Source: Brevibacillus choshinensis (GTDB lineage: Bacteria > Bacillota > Bacilli > Brevibacillales > Brevibacillaceae). From it: a stretch of 64,000 nt of DNA. This document shows positions 51,048 through 60,797 of the stretch, piece after piece. Numbering within the stretch: position 1 is the stretch's first letter; each line of letters opens with the position of its first letter. The notes under the pieces were generated by a model. That model ran no database searches, had not been told where the DNA came from, and was given only the letters and a program-made list of their open reading frames with translations. The DNA is taken from contig NZ_CP069127.1 of assembly GCF_016811915.1 (NCBI RefSeq), positions 212,501-276,500 on the forward strand. The letters run 5' to 3'. A program made the translations under genes and the position numbers.

Positions 51048-51078
51048 TACCTAGGTTTTTACAGAAAAGCCTCTGTAA

Positions 51079-51753
<675 letters not shown>

Positions 51754-51759
51754 TTGCGA

Positions 51760-52506
51760 ATGATTATCCTGAAGTCGAAATCAGAACTTGAGGTTATGCG
51801 CGAAGCTGGTCGTATCGTCGCACTCACCCATCAAGAACTGGCCAAGGCGATCAAGCCTGGTGTCACGACGAAGCAACTAGACGAAATGGCCGAGACGTTT
51901 ATCCGTAGCATGGGCGCAGTTCCATCATTCAAAGGCTACGGTGGCTTTCCAGGAAGTATCTGTGCTTCAGTCAATGAAGAACTCGTACACGGGATCCCAG
52001 GAAAACGGATGCTGCAAGAGGGAGACATCATTAGTTTAGACATCGGTGCCCAGTTTGAGGGCTTCCATGGAGACTCCGCTTGGACTTATCCGGTAGGCAC
52101 GATTTCTGCAGAAAATGAGAAGCTCTTGCTGGTGACAGAAGAGTCTTTGTACAAGGGGCTTGAAAAGGCTGTGCCGGGTGCAAGACTGTCTGATATCTCG
52201 CATGCGATTCAGGTTCATGCAGAAGCTGCCGGCTTCACTCTCGTTCGCGAGTATGTGGGGCATGGGATTGGGCAAAACTTGCACGAAGATCCGCAGGTTC
52301 CAAATTACGGACCTCCTGATCGGGGTCCACGATTGAAACCAGGCATGGTGTTGGCAATTGAGCCAATGGTAAATGCCGGCGAACGTTATGTCCGCACATT
52401 GGAGGACAATTGGACGGTAGTAACAGTGGATCGGAAAACATGTGCTCATTTTGAACACACCATCGCGATTACGGAAGATGGCTATGAGATTTTTACACGG
52501 GCGTAA
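51760..52506 (+). CDS. map: Methionine aminopeptidase type I
   Basis: A 248-residue cobalt/iron or manganese dependent peptidase that removes the initiator methionine. The pita-bread fold metal ligands are visible in [18 protein letters not shown] (two aspartates), [15 protein letters not shown] (histidine) and AIEPMV and HFEHTIAIT (glutamates). ATG at 51760 is chosen with AGAGGG upstream; a TTG two codons earlier is less likely. It directly follows adk and precedes infA. Confidence 0.96.
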   Translation: MIILKSKSELEVMREAGRIVALTHQELAKAIKPGVTTKQLDEMAETFIRSMGAVPSFKGYGGFPGSICASVNEELVHGIPGKRMLQEGDIISLDIGAQFEGFHGDSAWTYPVGTISAENEKLLLVTEESLYKGLEKAVPGARLSDISHAIQVHAEAAGFTLVREYVGHGIGQNLHEDPQVPNYGPPDRGPRLKPGMVLAIEPMVNAGERYVRTLEDNWTVVTVDRKTCAHFEHTIAITEDGYEIFTRA

Positions 52507-52567
52507 ACGAGATTCCTTTAAGATTGGGATTGTCGTCCAACGTGTCGACGATAAGTTCGTTGTGTGA
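52478..52567 (+). pseudogene. Possible remnant of a small KOW-domain gene between map and infA
   Basis: A 29-codon frame overlaps the 3' end of map and reads DSFKIGIVVQRVDDKFVV before a TGA. In Bacillus and Clostridia a KOW-domain gene of about 75-100 codons sits exactly here, with a start like FKLGQVV and an internal DDRFV segment. The present frame looks like those two parts joined after an internal loss and then stopped. No ribosome site is evident. This is weak: it could be chance coding in a 115-base gap. Confidence 0.25.
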
Positions 52568-52621
52568 TCATTTCGCAAAACTCATGGTCTGACTGAAGAG
52601 CAGAAGAAAGGAGAGTTTACC

Positions 52622-52840
52622 ATGGCAAAAGATGATGTAATTGAGGTGGAAGGTACGGTAATCGAACCTTTGCCGAATGCTATGTTTCGGGTAGAATTAG
52701 AGAATGGACATAAGATCCTTGCTCACGTCTCCGGAAAAATCCGCATGCACTTTATCCGTATCCTGCCTGGGGATAAAGTAACTGTTGAACTGTCGCCGTA
52801 CGACTTAACCCGCGGACGTATTACGTACCGCTATAAATAG
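52622..52840 (+). CDS. infA: Translation initiation factor IF-1
   Basis: A 72-residue OB-fold protein that occupies the A site during initiation with IF-2 and IF-3. [21 protein letters not shown] and the [15 protein letters not shown] segment are the hallmark S1-like core, and the C terminus [12 protein letters not shown] is typical. GAAAGGAGAG precedes the ATG. It lies between map and rpmJ, the Bacillus order. Confidence 0.98.
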   Translation: MAKDDVIEVEGTVIEPLPNAMFRVELENGHKILAHVSGKIRMHFIRILPGDKVTVELSPYDLTRGRITYRYK

Positions 52841-52856
52841 TTAGTAAAACCCCTAG

Positions 52857-52988
<132 letters not shown>

Positions 52989-53009
52989 ACAAGGAGGTGC
53001 TTTTTACAC

Positions 53010-53378
53010 ATGGCACGTATTGCAGGCGTTGACTTGCCGCGCGAAAAACGCGTTGAAGTCGCTCTTACCTACATCTTTGGTATTGGCCGCCCCACGTCTC
53101 AAAAAATTCTGTCCGCCACTGGCGTAGATGTGAACACTCGTGTTCGTGATCTGACAGAAGACGAAGTTGCTAAACTTCGTGAGTACATTGACAAAACCGT
53201 GAAGGTGGAAGGCGATCTCCGTCGTGAGATTTCCTTGAACATCAAGCGCCTGATGGAAATCGGCTGCTTCCGCGGTATTCGTCATCGTCGTGGACTTCCA
53301 GTTCGCGGTCAACGTACTAAAACAAATGCTCGTACGCGTAAAGGTCCACGCCGTACAGTAGCTAACAAGAAGAAGTAA
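53010..53378 (+). CDS. rpsM: 30S ribosomal protein S13
   Basis: A 122-residue head protein whose C-terminal tail reaches P-site tRNA and bridges to L5. [21 protein letters not shown] starts the protein and [10 protein letters not shown] is the helix-two-turn-helix. The basic tail [19 protein letters not shown] is complete. AAGGAGGTG precedes the ATG. It starts the alpha operon part with rpsK and rpoA. Confidence 0.97.
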   Translation: MARIAGVDLPREKRVEVALTYIFGIGRPTSQKILSATGVDVNTRVRDLTEDEVAKLREYIDKTVKVEGDLRREISLNIKRLMEIGCFRGIRHRRGLPVRGQRTKTNARTRKGPRRTVANKKK

Positions 53379-53394
53379 AGGAGGGTAATCTGAC

Positions 53395-53796
53395 ATGGCG
53401 AAAAGAAAACAGGCTACAGCTGCTCGTACCCGTCGTCGTGACCGTAAGAATGTTGAAGTCGGCGTAGCACACATCCGTTCTACATTCAACAACACGATTG
53501 TGACGATCACTGACCCACACGGAAACGCGATCTCTTGGTCCAGTGCTGGTGCCCTCGGTTTCAAGGGTTCCCGCAAAAGCACTCCATTTGCTGCGCAAAT
53601 GGCTGCTGAAGCGGCTGCTCGTGTTGCGATGGAACACGGCATGCGTTCTCTTGAAGTATCAGTAAAAGGCCCAGGTGCTGGTCGTGAAGCTGCGATCCGT
53701 TCCCTGCAAGCTACTGGTCTTGAAGTGAACATGATTAAAGACGTGACGCCAATTCCGCACAACGGTTGCCGTCCACCAAAACGTCGCCGCGTGTAA
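53395..53796 (+). CDS. rpsK: 30S ribosomal protein S11
   Basis: A 133-residue platform protein near the E-site m[25 protein letters not shown] near 23-44 and the C-terminal [18 protein letters not shown] signature are conserved. An isoaspartate can form at the conserved NG near the C terminus in other bacteria. AAAGGAGGG precedes the ATG. A 156-base gap with a GTGGGC-GCCCAC hairpin separates it from rpoA. Confidence 0.97.
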   Translation: MAKRKQATAARTRRRDRKNVEVGVAHIRSTFNNTIVTITDPHGNAISWSSAGALGFKGSRKSTPFAAQMAAEAAARVAMEHGMRSLEVSVKGPGAGREAAIRSLQATGLEVNMIKDVTPIPHNGCRPPKRRRV

Positions 53797-53952
53797 CTGG
53801 TTTATATCGTTCAGAACATGTCCATACTAGAATGGTAAATTCTGATTTATAGCTTGTCATGCACGCAAACGGTAAACCGCCGGGGAAATTCCTGAGTGGG
53901 CACGTATGCGGCCCACCCAAGGATTTCGACGTTTTGAAGGAGGGTTTGTTTA

Positions 53953-54897
53953 ATGATAGAAATAGAAAAACCAAAAATCGAGGTTGTGGAAGTAAGCGAC
54001 GACAACTCGTATGGAAAGTTTGTTGTAGAACCTCTTGAGCGTGGATACGGAACTACCCTTGGCAACTCGCTGAGACGAATCCTTCTTTCGTCCTTGCCAG
54101 GCGCGGCAGTTCGTACCGTGCAAATCGATGGGGTTCTTCACGAGTTCTCTACGGTTGAAGGCGTCGTTGAAGATGTAACCGAGATCATCCTGAACATCAA
54201 AGGCTTGGCGCTGAAGATCCATTCCGATGAAGAAAAAGTAATCGAGATCGATGCAGAAGGCGAAGGCGTTGTCAAAGCGGGAGATATCCGTGCTGACAGT
54301 GATGTGGAGGTCTTAAACCCTGATCTTCATATTGCAACGTTGGCGAATGGCGGTCGTCTGCATATCCGCATGACAGCTGGACGTGGTCGTGGTTATGTTC
54401 AATCAGATGGAAACAAGTCGGAGGATCTCCCAATTGGTGTGATTCCGATTGATTCGATCTACACGCCGATCAAGCGCGTTAACTATCAAGTGGAAAATAC
54501 CCGTGTAGGGCAAATGACCAACTATGACAAGTTGACCCTTGAGGTATGGGCAAACGGCAGCATCAGTCCGGAAGAGGCCGTTAGCCTCGGCGCCAAAATC
54601 ATGACGGAGCACCTGAACCTGTTTGTCGGTCTGACCGACGAGGCGAAAGATGCAGAAATCATGGTAGAAAAGGAAGAAGACAAGAAAGAGAAAGTGCTCG
54701 AGATGACTATCGAAGAGCTCGATCTTTCTGTTCGTTCCTACAACTGCTTGAAGCGTGCCGGTATCAACACCGTGCAAGAGCTGACGCAGAAGACCGAAGA
54801 GGACATGATGAAAGTGCGCAACCTGGGACGCAAATCTCTGGAAGAAGTTCAAGAAAAGTTGGCTGAGTTGGGCCTGTCCCTCCGCAGCGACGACTAG
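53953..54897 (+). CDS. rpoA: DNA-directed RNA polymerase subunit alpha
   Basis: A 314-residue subunit. The N-terminal domain assembles the core ([20 protein letters not shown] near 29-48, dimerisation). An acidic linker follows ([14 protein letters not shown]), and the C-terminal domain carries the DNA- and activator-binding helices, with [17 protein letters not shown] and [23 protein letters not shown] precedes the ATG. Grouping with rpsK and rplQ matches the alpha operon. Confidence 0.98.
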   Translation: MIEIEKPKIEVVEVSDDNSYGKFVVEPLERGYGTTLGNSLRRILLSSLPGAAVRTVQIDGVLHEFSTVEGVVEDVTEIILNIKGLALKIHSDEEKVIEIDAEGEGVVKAGDIRADSDVEVLNPDLHIATLANGGRLHIRMTAGRGRGYVQSDGNKSEDLPIGVIPIDSIYTPIKRVNYQVENTRVGQMTNYDKLTLEVWANGSISPEEAVSLGAKIMTEHLNLFVGLTDEAKDAEIMVEKEEDKKEKVLEMTIEELDLSVRSYNCLKRAGINTVQELTQKTEEDMMKVRNLGRKSLEEVQEKLAELGLSLRSDD

Positions 54898-54955
54898 AGA
54901 CATAAGGTTACCCTTTAGCACGCTCTGTTCTCTCGAGTAAGAGGGAGGTAAGAAC

Positions 54956-55315
54956 ATGGCACAACGTAAATTGGGTCGTCGTAGCGATGCACGTAAAGCG
55001 CTGTTCCGCGACTTGGTAACTGACCTGATCATCAACGAGCGCATCGAAACTACAGAGATGAAGGCGAAAGAACTTCGCCCAATCGCTGAAAAAATGATCA
55101 CGCTCGCGAAACGTGGCGATCTGCACGCTCGTCGTCAAGTAGCTGCTTTCGTTCGTAAAGAAGTAGCGAACGCAGAAGGCCGCGATGCAGTTCAAAAACT
55201 GTTCGATGAAATCGCTCCTCGCTTTAAAGAGCGTAACGGCGGATACACTCGTATCCTGAAAGCCGGCCCTCGTCGTGGCGATGCTGCACCGATGGCTTAC
55301 ATCGAATTCGTTTAA
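54956..55315 (+). CDS. rplQ: 50S ribosomal protein L17
   Basis: A 119-residue protein at the tunnel exit. [22 protein letters not shown] near 4-25 and the [18 protein letters not shown] segment are conserved. The short Firmicute form lacks the long acidic tail seen in proteobacteria. GAGGGAGGT precedes the ATG. It ends the ribosomal super-operon, and about 200 bases with no clear terminator or promoter precede ecfA1. Confidence 0.97.
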   Translation: MAQRKLGRRSDARKALFRDLVTDLIINERIETTEMKAKELRPIAEKMITLAKRGDLHARRQVAAFVRKEVANAEGRDAVQKLFDEIAPRFKERNGGYTRILKAGPRRGDAAPMAYIEFV

Positions 55316-55513
55316 TAGGTCCATATCATCTGGTCGTTTCACCGAGGAATGGGACTCGTTCCCTGACCTGAAACAACCGCGAAAAGGGTGGGGGCAGATC
55401 TGGTCATAGGCTGGACTCTGATTCAACCCTTTTTTCCTTTATCCAGAGAAGAGTGGATTCTAGTATTTCGTTGCTCATTTCCCTGTGAAGGCTGGGGAGG
55501 ATGTGAACGCCTC

Positions 55514-56365
55514 ATGAATGAGGAGAGCTTGCTAGCATTTCGTAACGTTTCCTTTTCCTATGAGGGTGACGAGGGGCAGCGAGTACCGGTGCTAAAAAGT
55601 GTGGACCTGACGATTGAGAAAGGCTCATTTGTCTCCATTCTGGGACACAACGGCTCGGGAAAGTCCACTCTGGCAAAGCTCATGAATGCTCTGCTCTTGC
55701 CAGAGGACGGAACCATACTTGTCACCGGCTTTGATACCAAAGACGGAGAGATGCTGTGGGAAATTCGCAGACATGTAGGTATGGTCTTTCAAAATCCAGA
55801 CAATCAAATTGTCGGAGCGACCGTTGAGGATGATGTAGCTTTTGGTCTGGAAAATATGGGTGTAGACCCTCGGGAGATGCGTCAGCGCATTGACGAGGCG
55901 CTTCTTTCGGTAGGGATGGAGAAGTACCGGATGGCCCAGCCGCACAGGTTGTCTGGCGGGCAAAAGCAGCGGGTGGCCATTGCAGGAATCATGGCGATGC
56001 GACCATCTGTCATCATCTTGGATGAAGCGACGGCCATGCTGGACCCGCAGGGGCGTCAGGAAGTCATGCTCCTGGCTCGCCGTCTGAACCGTGATGAAGG
56101 TATTACGATAATAAACATCACGCATTTTCCAGAGGAAGCTGTCTTTTCTGATCGGGTAACGGTCATGAATGCAGGTGAAGTCCTGATGGAAGGATCGCCG
56201 AAAGACGTATTCAACCAGATAGAGCGACTTCAATCCGTTGGCTTGGATGTACCGTTTGCTGTCCGTCTGCGTCATGAACTCGCGGCGAAAGGAATCGAAC
56301 TACCGTTTGTACTGCACCAAGAGGAGCTGGTGGAGCACGTATGCAGATTACTTTTGACCAAGTAA
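55514..56365 (+). CDS. ecfA1: ECF transporter ATP-binding subunit EcfA1
   Basis: A 283-residue ABC ATPase of the energy-coupling-factor module shared by several vitamin S-components. Walker A is GHNGSGKST near 41-49, the signature LSGGQKQR, and Walker B VIILDEATAML. The C-terminal helical region binds the coupling helices of EcfT. The ATG at 55514 is chosen as the first that matches family N termini; GGGGAGG is 13 bases upstream, rather far. The longer frame from 55388 has no support. It overlaps ecfA2 by 25 bases. Confidence 0.93.
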   Translation: MNEESLLAFRNVSFSYEGDEGQRVPVLKSVDLTIEKGSFVSILGHNGSGKSTLAKLMNALLLPEDGTILVTGFDTKDGEMLWEIRRHVGMVFQNPDNQIVGATVEDDVAFGLENMGVDPREMRQRIDEALLSVGMEKYRMAQPHRLSGGQKQRVAIAGIMAMRPSVIILDEATAMLDPQGRQEVMLLARRLNRDEGITIINITHFPEEAVFSDRVTVMNAGEVLMEGSPKDVFNQIERLQSVGLDVPFAVRLRHELAAKGIELPFVLHQEELVEHVCRLLLTK

Positions 56366-57213
56366 GCCACATGTACGGGAAGGGGACGCCGTTTGAGCGA
56401 CTTGCCCTAAAGGAGATTTCGTTGACGATTCCGTCCGGTTCTTTTGTGGGCATCATTGGCCAGACTGGCTCCGGCAAGTCTACCTTGATTCAACACTTGA
56501 ACGGGTTGCTTGCACCGACTTCGGGACGGATCCTTCTCGATGATGTGGTCATAACGCCTTCCCAGCGACTGCCTCATACCAGACGACGCGATATCGGGCT
56601 GGTTTTTCAGTACCCGGAGCATCAGTTGTTTGAAGAAACAGTAGCCAAGGATGTGTCCTTTGGCCCGCTCAATTTTGACTTGCCTGCAGAAATGGTGGAA
56701 TCACGGACGCGGGAGTCTCTGGAGATCGTGGGTCTGGATTACGACTTGATAAAGGATCGTTCTCCTTTCCAATTGAGTGGGGGGCAAATGAGGCGTGTTG
56801 CCATTGCGGGGGTACTGGCCATGCAGCCGAAAGTACTGGTATTGGACGAGCCGACTGCCGGTTTGGATCCTGCCGGACGAAAGGCGATCTTGGAGGGCAT
56901 CCACCGCATTCATCGGGAGCAGCGACTCACCACTTTGCTGGTCACACACAGCATGGAGGAAGCGGCACGCTATGCCGATTATTTGCTCGTGATGTCGGAT
57001 GGACAGGTTGCCTTGCAGGGTGCACCCGGCGAGGTGTTCATGCAGGCTGAGCTGCTGAAGCAGCTGTCACTCGACGTACCGGAAACGGTGGCGATGGTAT
57101 CTCGATTGAATGAAAGGTTGCCGGACGACCAACATCTGCCGACTTCCCTCTTTCGGGAAGACGATCTGATTGATCATTTGCGAAAACGGTTGTCCGTGCC
57201 AAAGGAGCGTTAG
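56341..57213 (+). CDS. ecfA2: ECF transporter ATP-binding subunit EcfA2
   Basis: A 290-residue partner ATPase. Walker A is GQTGSGKST near 40-48, the signature LSGGQMRR and Walker B VLVLDEPTAGLDP; the D-loop and H-loop (VTHSMEEAA) are complete. It forms a heterodimer with EcfA1. The start lies inside the ecfA1 3' end, GGTGGAG acting as ribosome site, and ecfT starts 2 bases after its stop, so subunit ratios are set by coupling. Confidence 0.94.
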   Translation: MQITFDQVSHMYGKGTPFERLALKEISLTIPSGSFVGIIGQTGSGKSTLIQHLNGLLAPTSGRILLDDVVITPSQRLPHTRRRDIGLVFQYPEHQLFEETVAKDVSFGPLNFDLPAEMVESRTRESLEIVGLDYDLIKDRSPFQLSGGQMRRVAIAGVLAMQPKVLVLDEPTAGLDPAGRKAILEGIHRIHREQRLTTLLVTHSMEEAARYADYLLVMSDGQVALQGAPGEVFMQAELLKQLSLDVPETVAMVSRLNERLPDDQHLPTSLFREDDLIDHLRKRLSVPKER

Positions 57214-57215
57214 GC

Positions 57216-58013
57216 ATGCTGCAAAATATTGCGATAGGTCAATACGTGCCGGGACAGTCCTTTCTCCATCGCGCTGATCCTCGAAGCAAACTGCTCTTTA
57301 TCATCCTTTTTGCTACCTTGGTATTTTTGGCAAACAATGCGCTGACCTACACGGTGCTCATTGCATTTACGCTGCTTGTGGCGCTTCTTTCCCGGCTCTC
57401 TCTTTCCTATATTTTGAAAAGCTTGAAGCCAGTCTGGATATTGATCCTGTTTACTGTCGTCCTTCATATTTTCATTACGAAGGGTGGGGCTGTCTATTAT
57501 CAATGGGGGAGCTTCACCATCGAGGAAGAAGGGGTCCGCCAAGCGGTCTTCATTTCTTTGCGTTTGGGGCTGCTCGTGTTGATCAGTTCTCTGTTGACGC
57601 TGACGACCTCTCCCATCGATCTGACGGAAGGATTGGAGCGATTGCTCGGACCTTTTGGAAAGATCGGTGTGCCCGTGCATGAGATCGCACTCATGATGTC
57701 AATCGCACTGCGGTTTATTCCGACGCTCATGGAAGAGACGGACAAGATCATCAAGGCACAGACAGCGAGGGGAGCCGATTTTACCAGCGGCAATCTCGTC
57801 CGGCGCGCAAAGAATCTGGTTCCGATCGCAATCCCGTTGTTTATCAACGCGTTTCGTCGTGCAGAGGAGCTCGCTTTGGCGATGGAGGCTCGCGGGTATC
57901 GAGGCGGTGTCGGGAGGACGAGGCTGAACAAGCTGTCCTTTTCCTGGAGGGATACCTGTGTAGCGGTTGCTGGAGTACTTCTGATCGGTGTAATAGGATG
58001 GTGGCGTTCTTGA
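57216..58013 (+). CDS. ecfT: ECF transporter transmembrane subunit EcfT
   Basis: A 265-residue membrane scaffold with about five hydrophobic segments. The two Ala-Arg-Gly motifs that couple to the ATPases are TARGADF and EARGYRGG in the C-terminal cytosolic helices. The N-terminal GQYVPGQSFLHRADPRSKLLF is typical. The complete EcfA1-EcfA2-EcfT module, with no S-component nearby, is the group II arrangement in which one module serves dispersed vitamin- or metal-binding partners. The stop overlaps truA. Confidence 0.94.
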   Translation: MLQNIAIGQYVPGQSFLHRADPRSKLLFIILFATLVFLANNALTYTVLIAFTLLVALLSRLSLSYILKSLKPVWILILFTVVLHIFITKGGAVYYQWGSFTIEEEGVRQAVFISLRLGLLVLISSLLTLTTSPIDLTEGLERLLGPFGKIGVPVHEIALMMSIALRFIPTLMEETDKIIKAQTARGADFTSGNLVRRAKNLVPIAIPLFINAFRRAEELALAMEARGYRGGVGRTRLNKLSFSWRDTCVAVAGVLLIGVIGWWRS

Positions 58014-58744
58014 GAAGGCTCAAATGTGTCGTAGCTTACGACGGTACCGATTTCAGCGGTTTTCAGGTGCAGCCTGATCAAGTAACGGTGCAGGGAGAGA
58101 TCGAAGCAGCACTGCAGCGGATCACGGGTGAGGAAATCCAGATAGCGGGCTCGGGTCGTACCGATGCAGGGGTGCATGCTCGCGGGCAGGTCATTCATTT
58201 TGACACAGCTAGCAATATCCCGCTGGAAAAATGGGGATTTGTGCTGAACAATCAATTGCCTGATTCGATCGTGATCCGTTCCATCGAAGAGGCTGAACCG
58301 ACCTTTCATGCCCGATTTGACGTGCAGGTCAAGGAATACCGCTATTGCATCGACAACAACCCCGTAGCCGATGTATTTCGTCATCGCTATGCCGATCATA
58401 TTCGATTTCCGCTTGATGTCGAGGCGATGCAAAGGGCTGCCCGCCATCTCGTGGGGGAGCACGACTTCACGTCCTTTTGCTCGGCGAAGACCTATGTGGA
58501 GGACAAAGTTCGTACTGTCTACGGATTGACGGTCGAGCGGATGGGGAATGAGGTTTGGGTGACTTGCCGCGGAAACGGCTTTTTGTACAACATGGTCAGG
58601 ATCATTGTGGGAACTTTGGTGGAGGTTGGACAAGGCAAGCGTCCACCTGATGAACTCGCAGTCATACTCGAAGCCTGCGATCGGGAGAAGGCGGGAAAAA
58701 CTGCGCCTGCCAAAGGTTTAACCATGTGGGAAGTTGTTTACTAG
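58010..58744 (+). CDS. truA: tRNA pseudouridine(38-40) synthase TruA
   Basis: A 244-residue pseudouridine synthase acting on the anticodon stem of tRNA. GSGRTDAGVHARGQVIHF near 48-65 contains the catalytic aspartate. NGFLYNMVRIIVGTL near the C terminus is the second signature. TTG at 58010 is preferred: it overlaps the ecfT stop as TTGA, has GGATGGTGG upstream and gives MRRLKCVVAYDG as in relatives. The ATG at 57998 would add four residues. Its position after ecfT is as in Bacillus. Confidence 0.95.
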   Translation: MRRLKCVVAYDGTDFSGFQVQPDQVTVQGEIEAALQRITGEEIQIAGSGRTDAGVHARGQVIHFDTASNIPLEKWGFVLNNQLPDSIVIRSIEEAEPTFHARFDVQVKEYRYCIDNNPVADVFRHRYADHIRFPLDVEAMQRAARHLVGEHDFTSFCSAKTYVEDKVRTVYGLTVERMGNEVWVTCRGNGFLYNMVRIIVGTLVEVGQGKRPPDELAVILEACDREKAGKTAPAKGLTMWEVVY

Positions 58745-58782
58745 CGTCCCCATTTTCCAATTAATAGTGCGTGTGCAGGCAC

Positions 58783-58812
58783 TTGACTCTGACCCAGCAC
58801 ATGTAGTACGAT
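58783..58812 (+). promoter_or_regulatory. Sigma-A promoter of rplM-rpsI
   Basis: TTGACT (58783-58788) and TACGAT (58807-58812) are spaced by 18 bases. The leader to rplM is about 175 bases. Confidence 0.78.
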
Positions 58813-58817
58813 AATCC

Positions 58818-58990
58818 TTGGTATTTTAACCCCGCTAGCCCCACTCTAGCCCCGGTGTTGAAAGACAAGTTCGTGATGAAACACCTGGAAGAGTTGCTCA
58901 CCCGTTAACAGCAACAACTTCCATTTGCAAGTTTCAGTAGGATTGGTTATAAGTAAATGTGAATGTGTAAGGTAAGATACTTAGGAGGGA
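58818..58990 (+). ncRNA. Ribosomal protein L13 leader RNA
   Basis: The rplM leader holds helices GGTGTT (58854-58859) / AACACC (58880-58885) and GGAAGAGTTGCT (58887-58898) / AGCAACAACTTCC (58910-58922). This resembles the L13 leader described in Bacillus-type Firmicutes, which is proposed to bind L13 and feed back on the operon. Assignment by position and shape, not by a model search. Confidence 0.65.
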
Positions 58991-58995
58991 CAAAC

Positions 58996-59433
58996 ATGCG
59001 TACCACATATATGGCGAAACCGCTCGAAGTTGAGCGCAAATGGTACATCGTTGACGCAGAAGGTCAAACGCTTGGCCGTCTGGCTAGCGAAGTAGCTTCG
59101 ATCCTGCGCGGCAAACTGAAACCTGAATTTACTCCTCACGTTGATGCTGGCGATTTCGTAATCGTAATCAACGCTGACAAAGTAAAACTGACAGGTAAAA
59201 AACTGCAAGACAAAATCTACTACACTCACTCCCTGTATCCAGGTGGTTTGAAAAAGACCACTGCAGGCGACATGCTGAACAAGAAACCAGATCGCATGTT
59301 CGAACTGGCTGTAAAAGGTATGCTGCCTAAAAACAGCTTGGGACGTCAAATGTTCACCAAGCTGAAAGTATACGCTGGAACTGAGCACCCGCATGCAGCA
59401 CAAAAACCAGAAGTTTGGCAAATTCGCGGTTAA
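58996..59433 (+). CDS. rplM: 50S ribosomal protein L13
   Basis: A 145-residue early assembly protein. [25 protein letters not shown] near 16-40 and the C-terminal [26 protein letters not shown] segment are conserved. ATG at 58996 has TAGGAGGG upstream; a longer TTG/ATG frame from 58963 covers that site. It may regulate itself through the leader. rpsI follows after 20 bases. Confidence 0.97.
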   Translation: MRTTYMAKPLEVERKWYIVDAEGQTLGRLASEVASILRGKLKPEFTPHVDAGDFVIVINADKVKLTGKKLQDKIYYTHSLYPGGLKKTTAGDMLNKKPDRMFELAVKGMLPKNSLGRQMFTKLKVYAGTEHPHAAQKPEVWQIRG

Positions 59434-59453
59434 GGTAAAGGGAGGAAATATAC

Positions 59454-59846
59454 GTGGCACAAGTACAATACTACGGTACAGGTCGTCGTAAGCACTCCGT
59501 TGCACGCGTTCGCCTGGTTCCAGGTGAAGGTCGCATTGTGATCAACAAGCGTGAAATGGACACTTACTTTGGTTTGGAAACACTGAAATTGATCGTAAAA
59601 CAACCACTCGTTCTGACTGAAACCCTCGGTCGTTACGATGTTCTGGTTAACGTAAACGGCGGCGGAACCACTGGTCAAGCTGGTGCAATCCGTCACGGCG
59701 TGGCTCGCGCTCTGCTGAAAGCAGATCCGGAACTGCGCGGCGCTCTGAAACGCGCTGGCTTCCTGACTCGCGACCCTCGTATGAAAGAACGTAAAAAATA
59801 CGGCTTGAAAGCAGCTCGTCGCGCACCTCAATTCTCCAAGCGCTAA
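59454..59846 (+). CDS. rpsI: 30S ribosomal protein S9
   Basis: A 130-residue head protein whose C-terminal tail touches P-site t[24 protein letters not shown] near 5-25, [19 protein letters not shown] in the centre and the tail [13 protein letters not shown] with terminal Lys-Arg are all conserved. GTG start with GGGAGGA upstream. It forms the usual two-gene operon with rplM and ends at a terminator. Confidence 0.97.
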   Translation: MAQVQYYGTGRRKHSVARVRLVPGEGRIVINKREMDTYFGLETLKLIVKQPLVLTETLGRYDVLVNVNGGGTTGQAGAIRHGVARALLKADPELRGALKRAGFLTRDPRMKERKKYGLKAARRAPQFSKR

Positions 59847-59864
59847 TTGTTGCTTTCCGGATAC

Positions 59865-59900
59865 AACCCCTTGTCTGTTCGCAGGCAGGGGGTTTTCCTT
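59865..59900 (+). terminator. Intrinsic terminator after rpsI
   Basis: AACCCCTTGTCTG pairs with CAGGCAGGGGGTT around a TTCG loop, ending in a TTTTCC run. It closes the rplM-rpsI operon. Confidence 0.85.
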
Positions 59901-59910
59901 TGTCCCCAGG

Positions 59911-59939
59911 TCATAATTACCCAGCTTTGTCCATATGAT
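59911..59939 (+). promoter_or_regulatory. Possible sporulation (sigma-E/G) promoter of cwlD
   Basis: TCATAATT (59911-59918) and CATATGAT (59932-59939), spaced by 13 bases, resemble the -35/-10 pair of sigma-E promoters. The start would fall near 59946, upstream of the GTG chosen for cwlD. In B. subtilis cwlD is transcribed by sigma-E and sigma-G. Not experimentally supported here. Confidence 0.5.
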
Positions 59940-59973
59940 GGATACGAGAATGGGACAAAGGGGACGATACACG

Positions 59974-60690
59974 GTGACACGAAAAGGGATTGGCTGGATT
60001 TTGGCTTTCGCCTTACTGGTGCTCTTGTTCACCTATGAAACGCCTGATCGCTCCTCCTGGACGGCGTGGTCGCTTCCACTGGCGGGAACAGTGATTGCTA
60101 TTGATGCTGGGCATGGAGGGAAAGACGGAGGAGCCACGTCTGCTTCCGGAGACGTGGTGGAGAAAGATGTTACGCTAGCAATCAGCATGTATTTGCGGGA
60201 CTTTCTCCAACAATCGGGCGCTTATGTCATCATGACCAGGGAAGAAGATAAAGATTTGGCTTCTCCAAATGCGGATGCGAAACGCAAGCGAAAGTCAGAG
60301 GATATCCGCAATCGGGTCAAGCTCGTCAACGAGAACGCACCAGACTTTCTCATCAGCATTCATGTAAACTCGATTCCTTCCCCCAAGTGGTCAGGCGCCC
60401 AAACGTTTTATTCGCCGGCCTTTAAGAAAAGCCAAGAGATGTCGTATTTGATTCAGGATGAGATCAAACGTGTAATCGGAAATACGGACCGTGTGCCAAG
60501 CAAAACGGATAACGTTTTTCTCATTCGGGAAGTTGCATGCCCTGCCGTATTGGTGGAGGTTGGGTTCGTTAGCAACTCCGCTGAGGCCAAACAGCTTCAA
60601 TCCGTAGATTATCAAAAGGCGATGGCCAACGCGATTTACCAAGGGATTTTGCGTCAGTACTCTGGCGAAAAGGCTCCCGTTACACCTTGA
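59974..60690 (+). CDS. cwlD: N-acetylmuramoyl-L-alanine amidase CwlD (spore cortex)
   Basis: A 238-residue Amidase_3 enzyme that strips peptides from muramic acid so that cortex-specific muramic delta-lactam can be made. The N terminus is a signal anchor (WILAFALLVLLF, about 7-18). Zinc ligands are in DAGHGGKDGG (His), EKDVTL (Glu) and SIHVNS (His), with the catalytic glutamate in LVEVGF. GTG at 59974 is chosen: it gives a short basic N terminus before the anchor and lies downstream of the likely sigma-E start. Longer starts at 59935-59950 overlap the promoter. Confidence 0.92.
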   Translation: MTRKGIGWILAFALLVLLFTYETPDRSSWTAWSLPLAGTVIAIDAGHGGKDGGATSASGDVVEKDVTLAISMYLRDFLQQSGAYVIMTREEDKDLASPNADAKRKRKSEDIRNRVKLVNENAPDFLISIHVNSIPSPKWSGAQTFYSPAFKKSQEMSYLIQDEIKRVIGNTDRVPSKTDNVFLIREVACPAVLVEVGFVSNSAEAKQLQSVDYQKAMANAIYQGILRQYSGEKAPVTP

Positions 60691-60726
60691 GGGCTCGGGT
60701 TTCGTGTCCCTCAGGACTGAATGTGC

Positions 60727-60732
60727 TATAAT
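60727..60732 (+). promoter_or_regulatory. -10 element upstream of salA
   Basis: A perfect TATAAT with GTGC before it lies 65 bases upstream of salA. No good -35 is present at the right distance (GTGTCC at 17), so it is a weak or activator-dependent promoter candidate. Confidence 0.45.
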
Positions 60733-60797
60733 GAACGCGCAAACATAATCGCTACAGGGCGTCCATTCTTGAAAAGAAAATAGATGAGGTGAACGAG

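Noticed and set aside
55388..55513. 42-codon N-terminal extension of ecfA1
   Set aside because: The extension is Trp/Cys/Phe-rich and unlike the family. The ATG at 55514 matches normal EcfA1 starts.
59847..60038. 63-codon frame after rpsI
   Set aside because: It covers the rpsI terminator and the cwlD promoter region in another frame.
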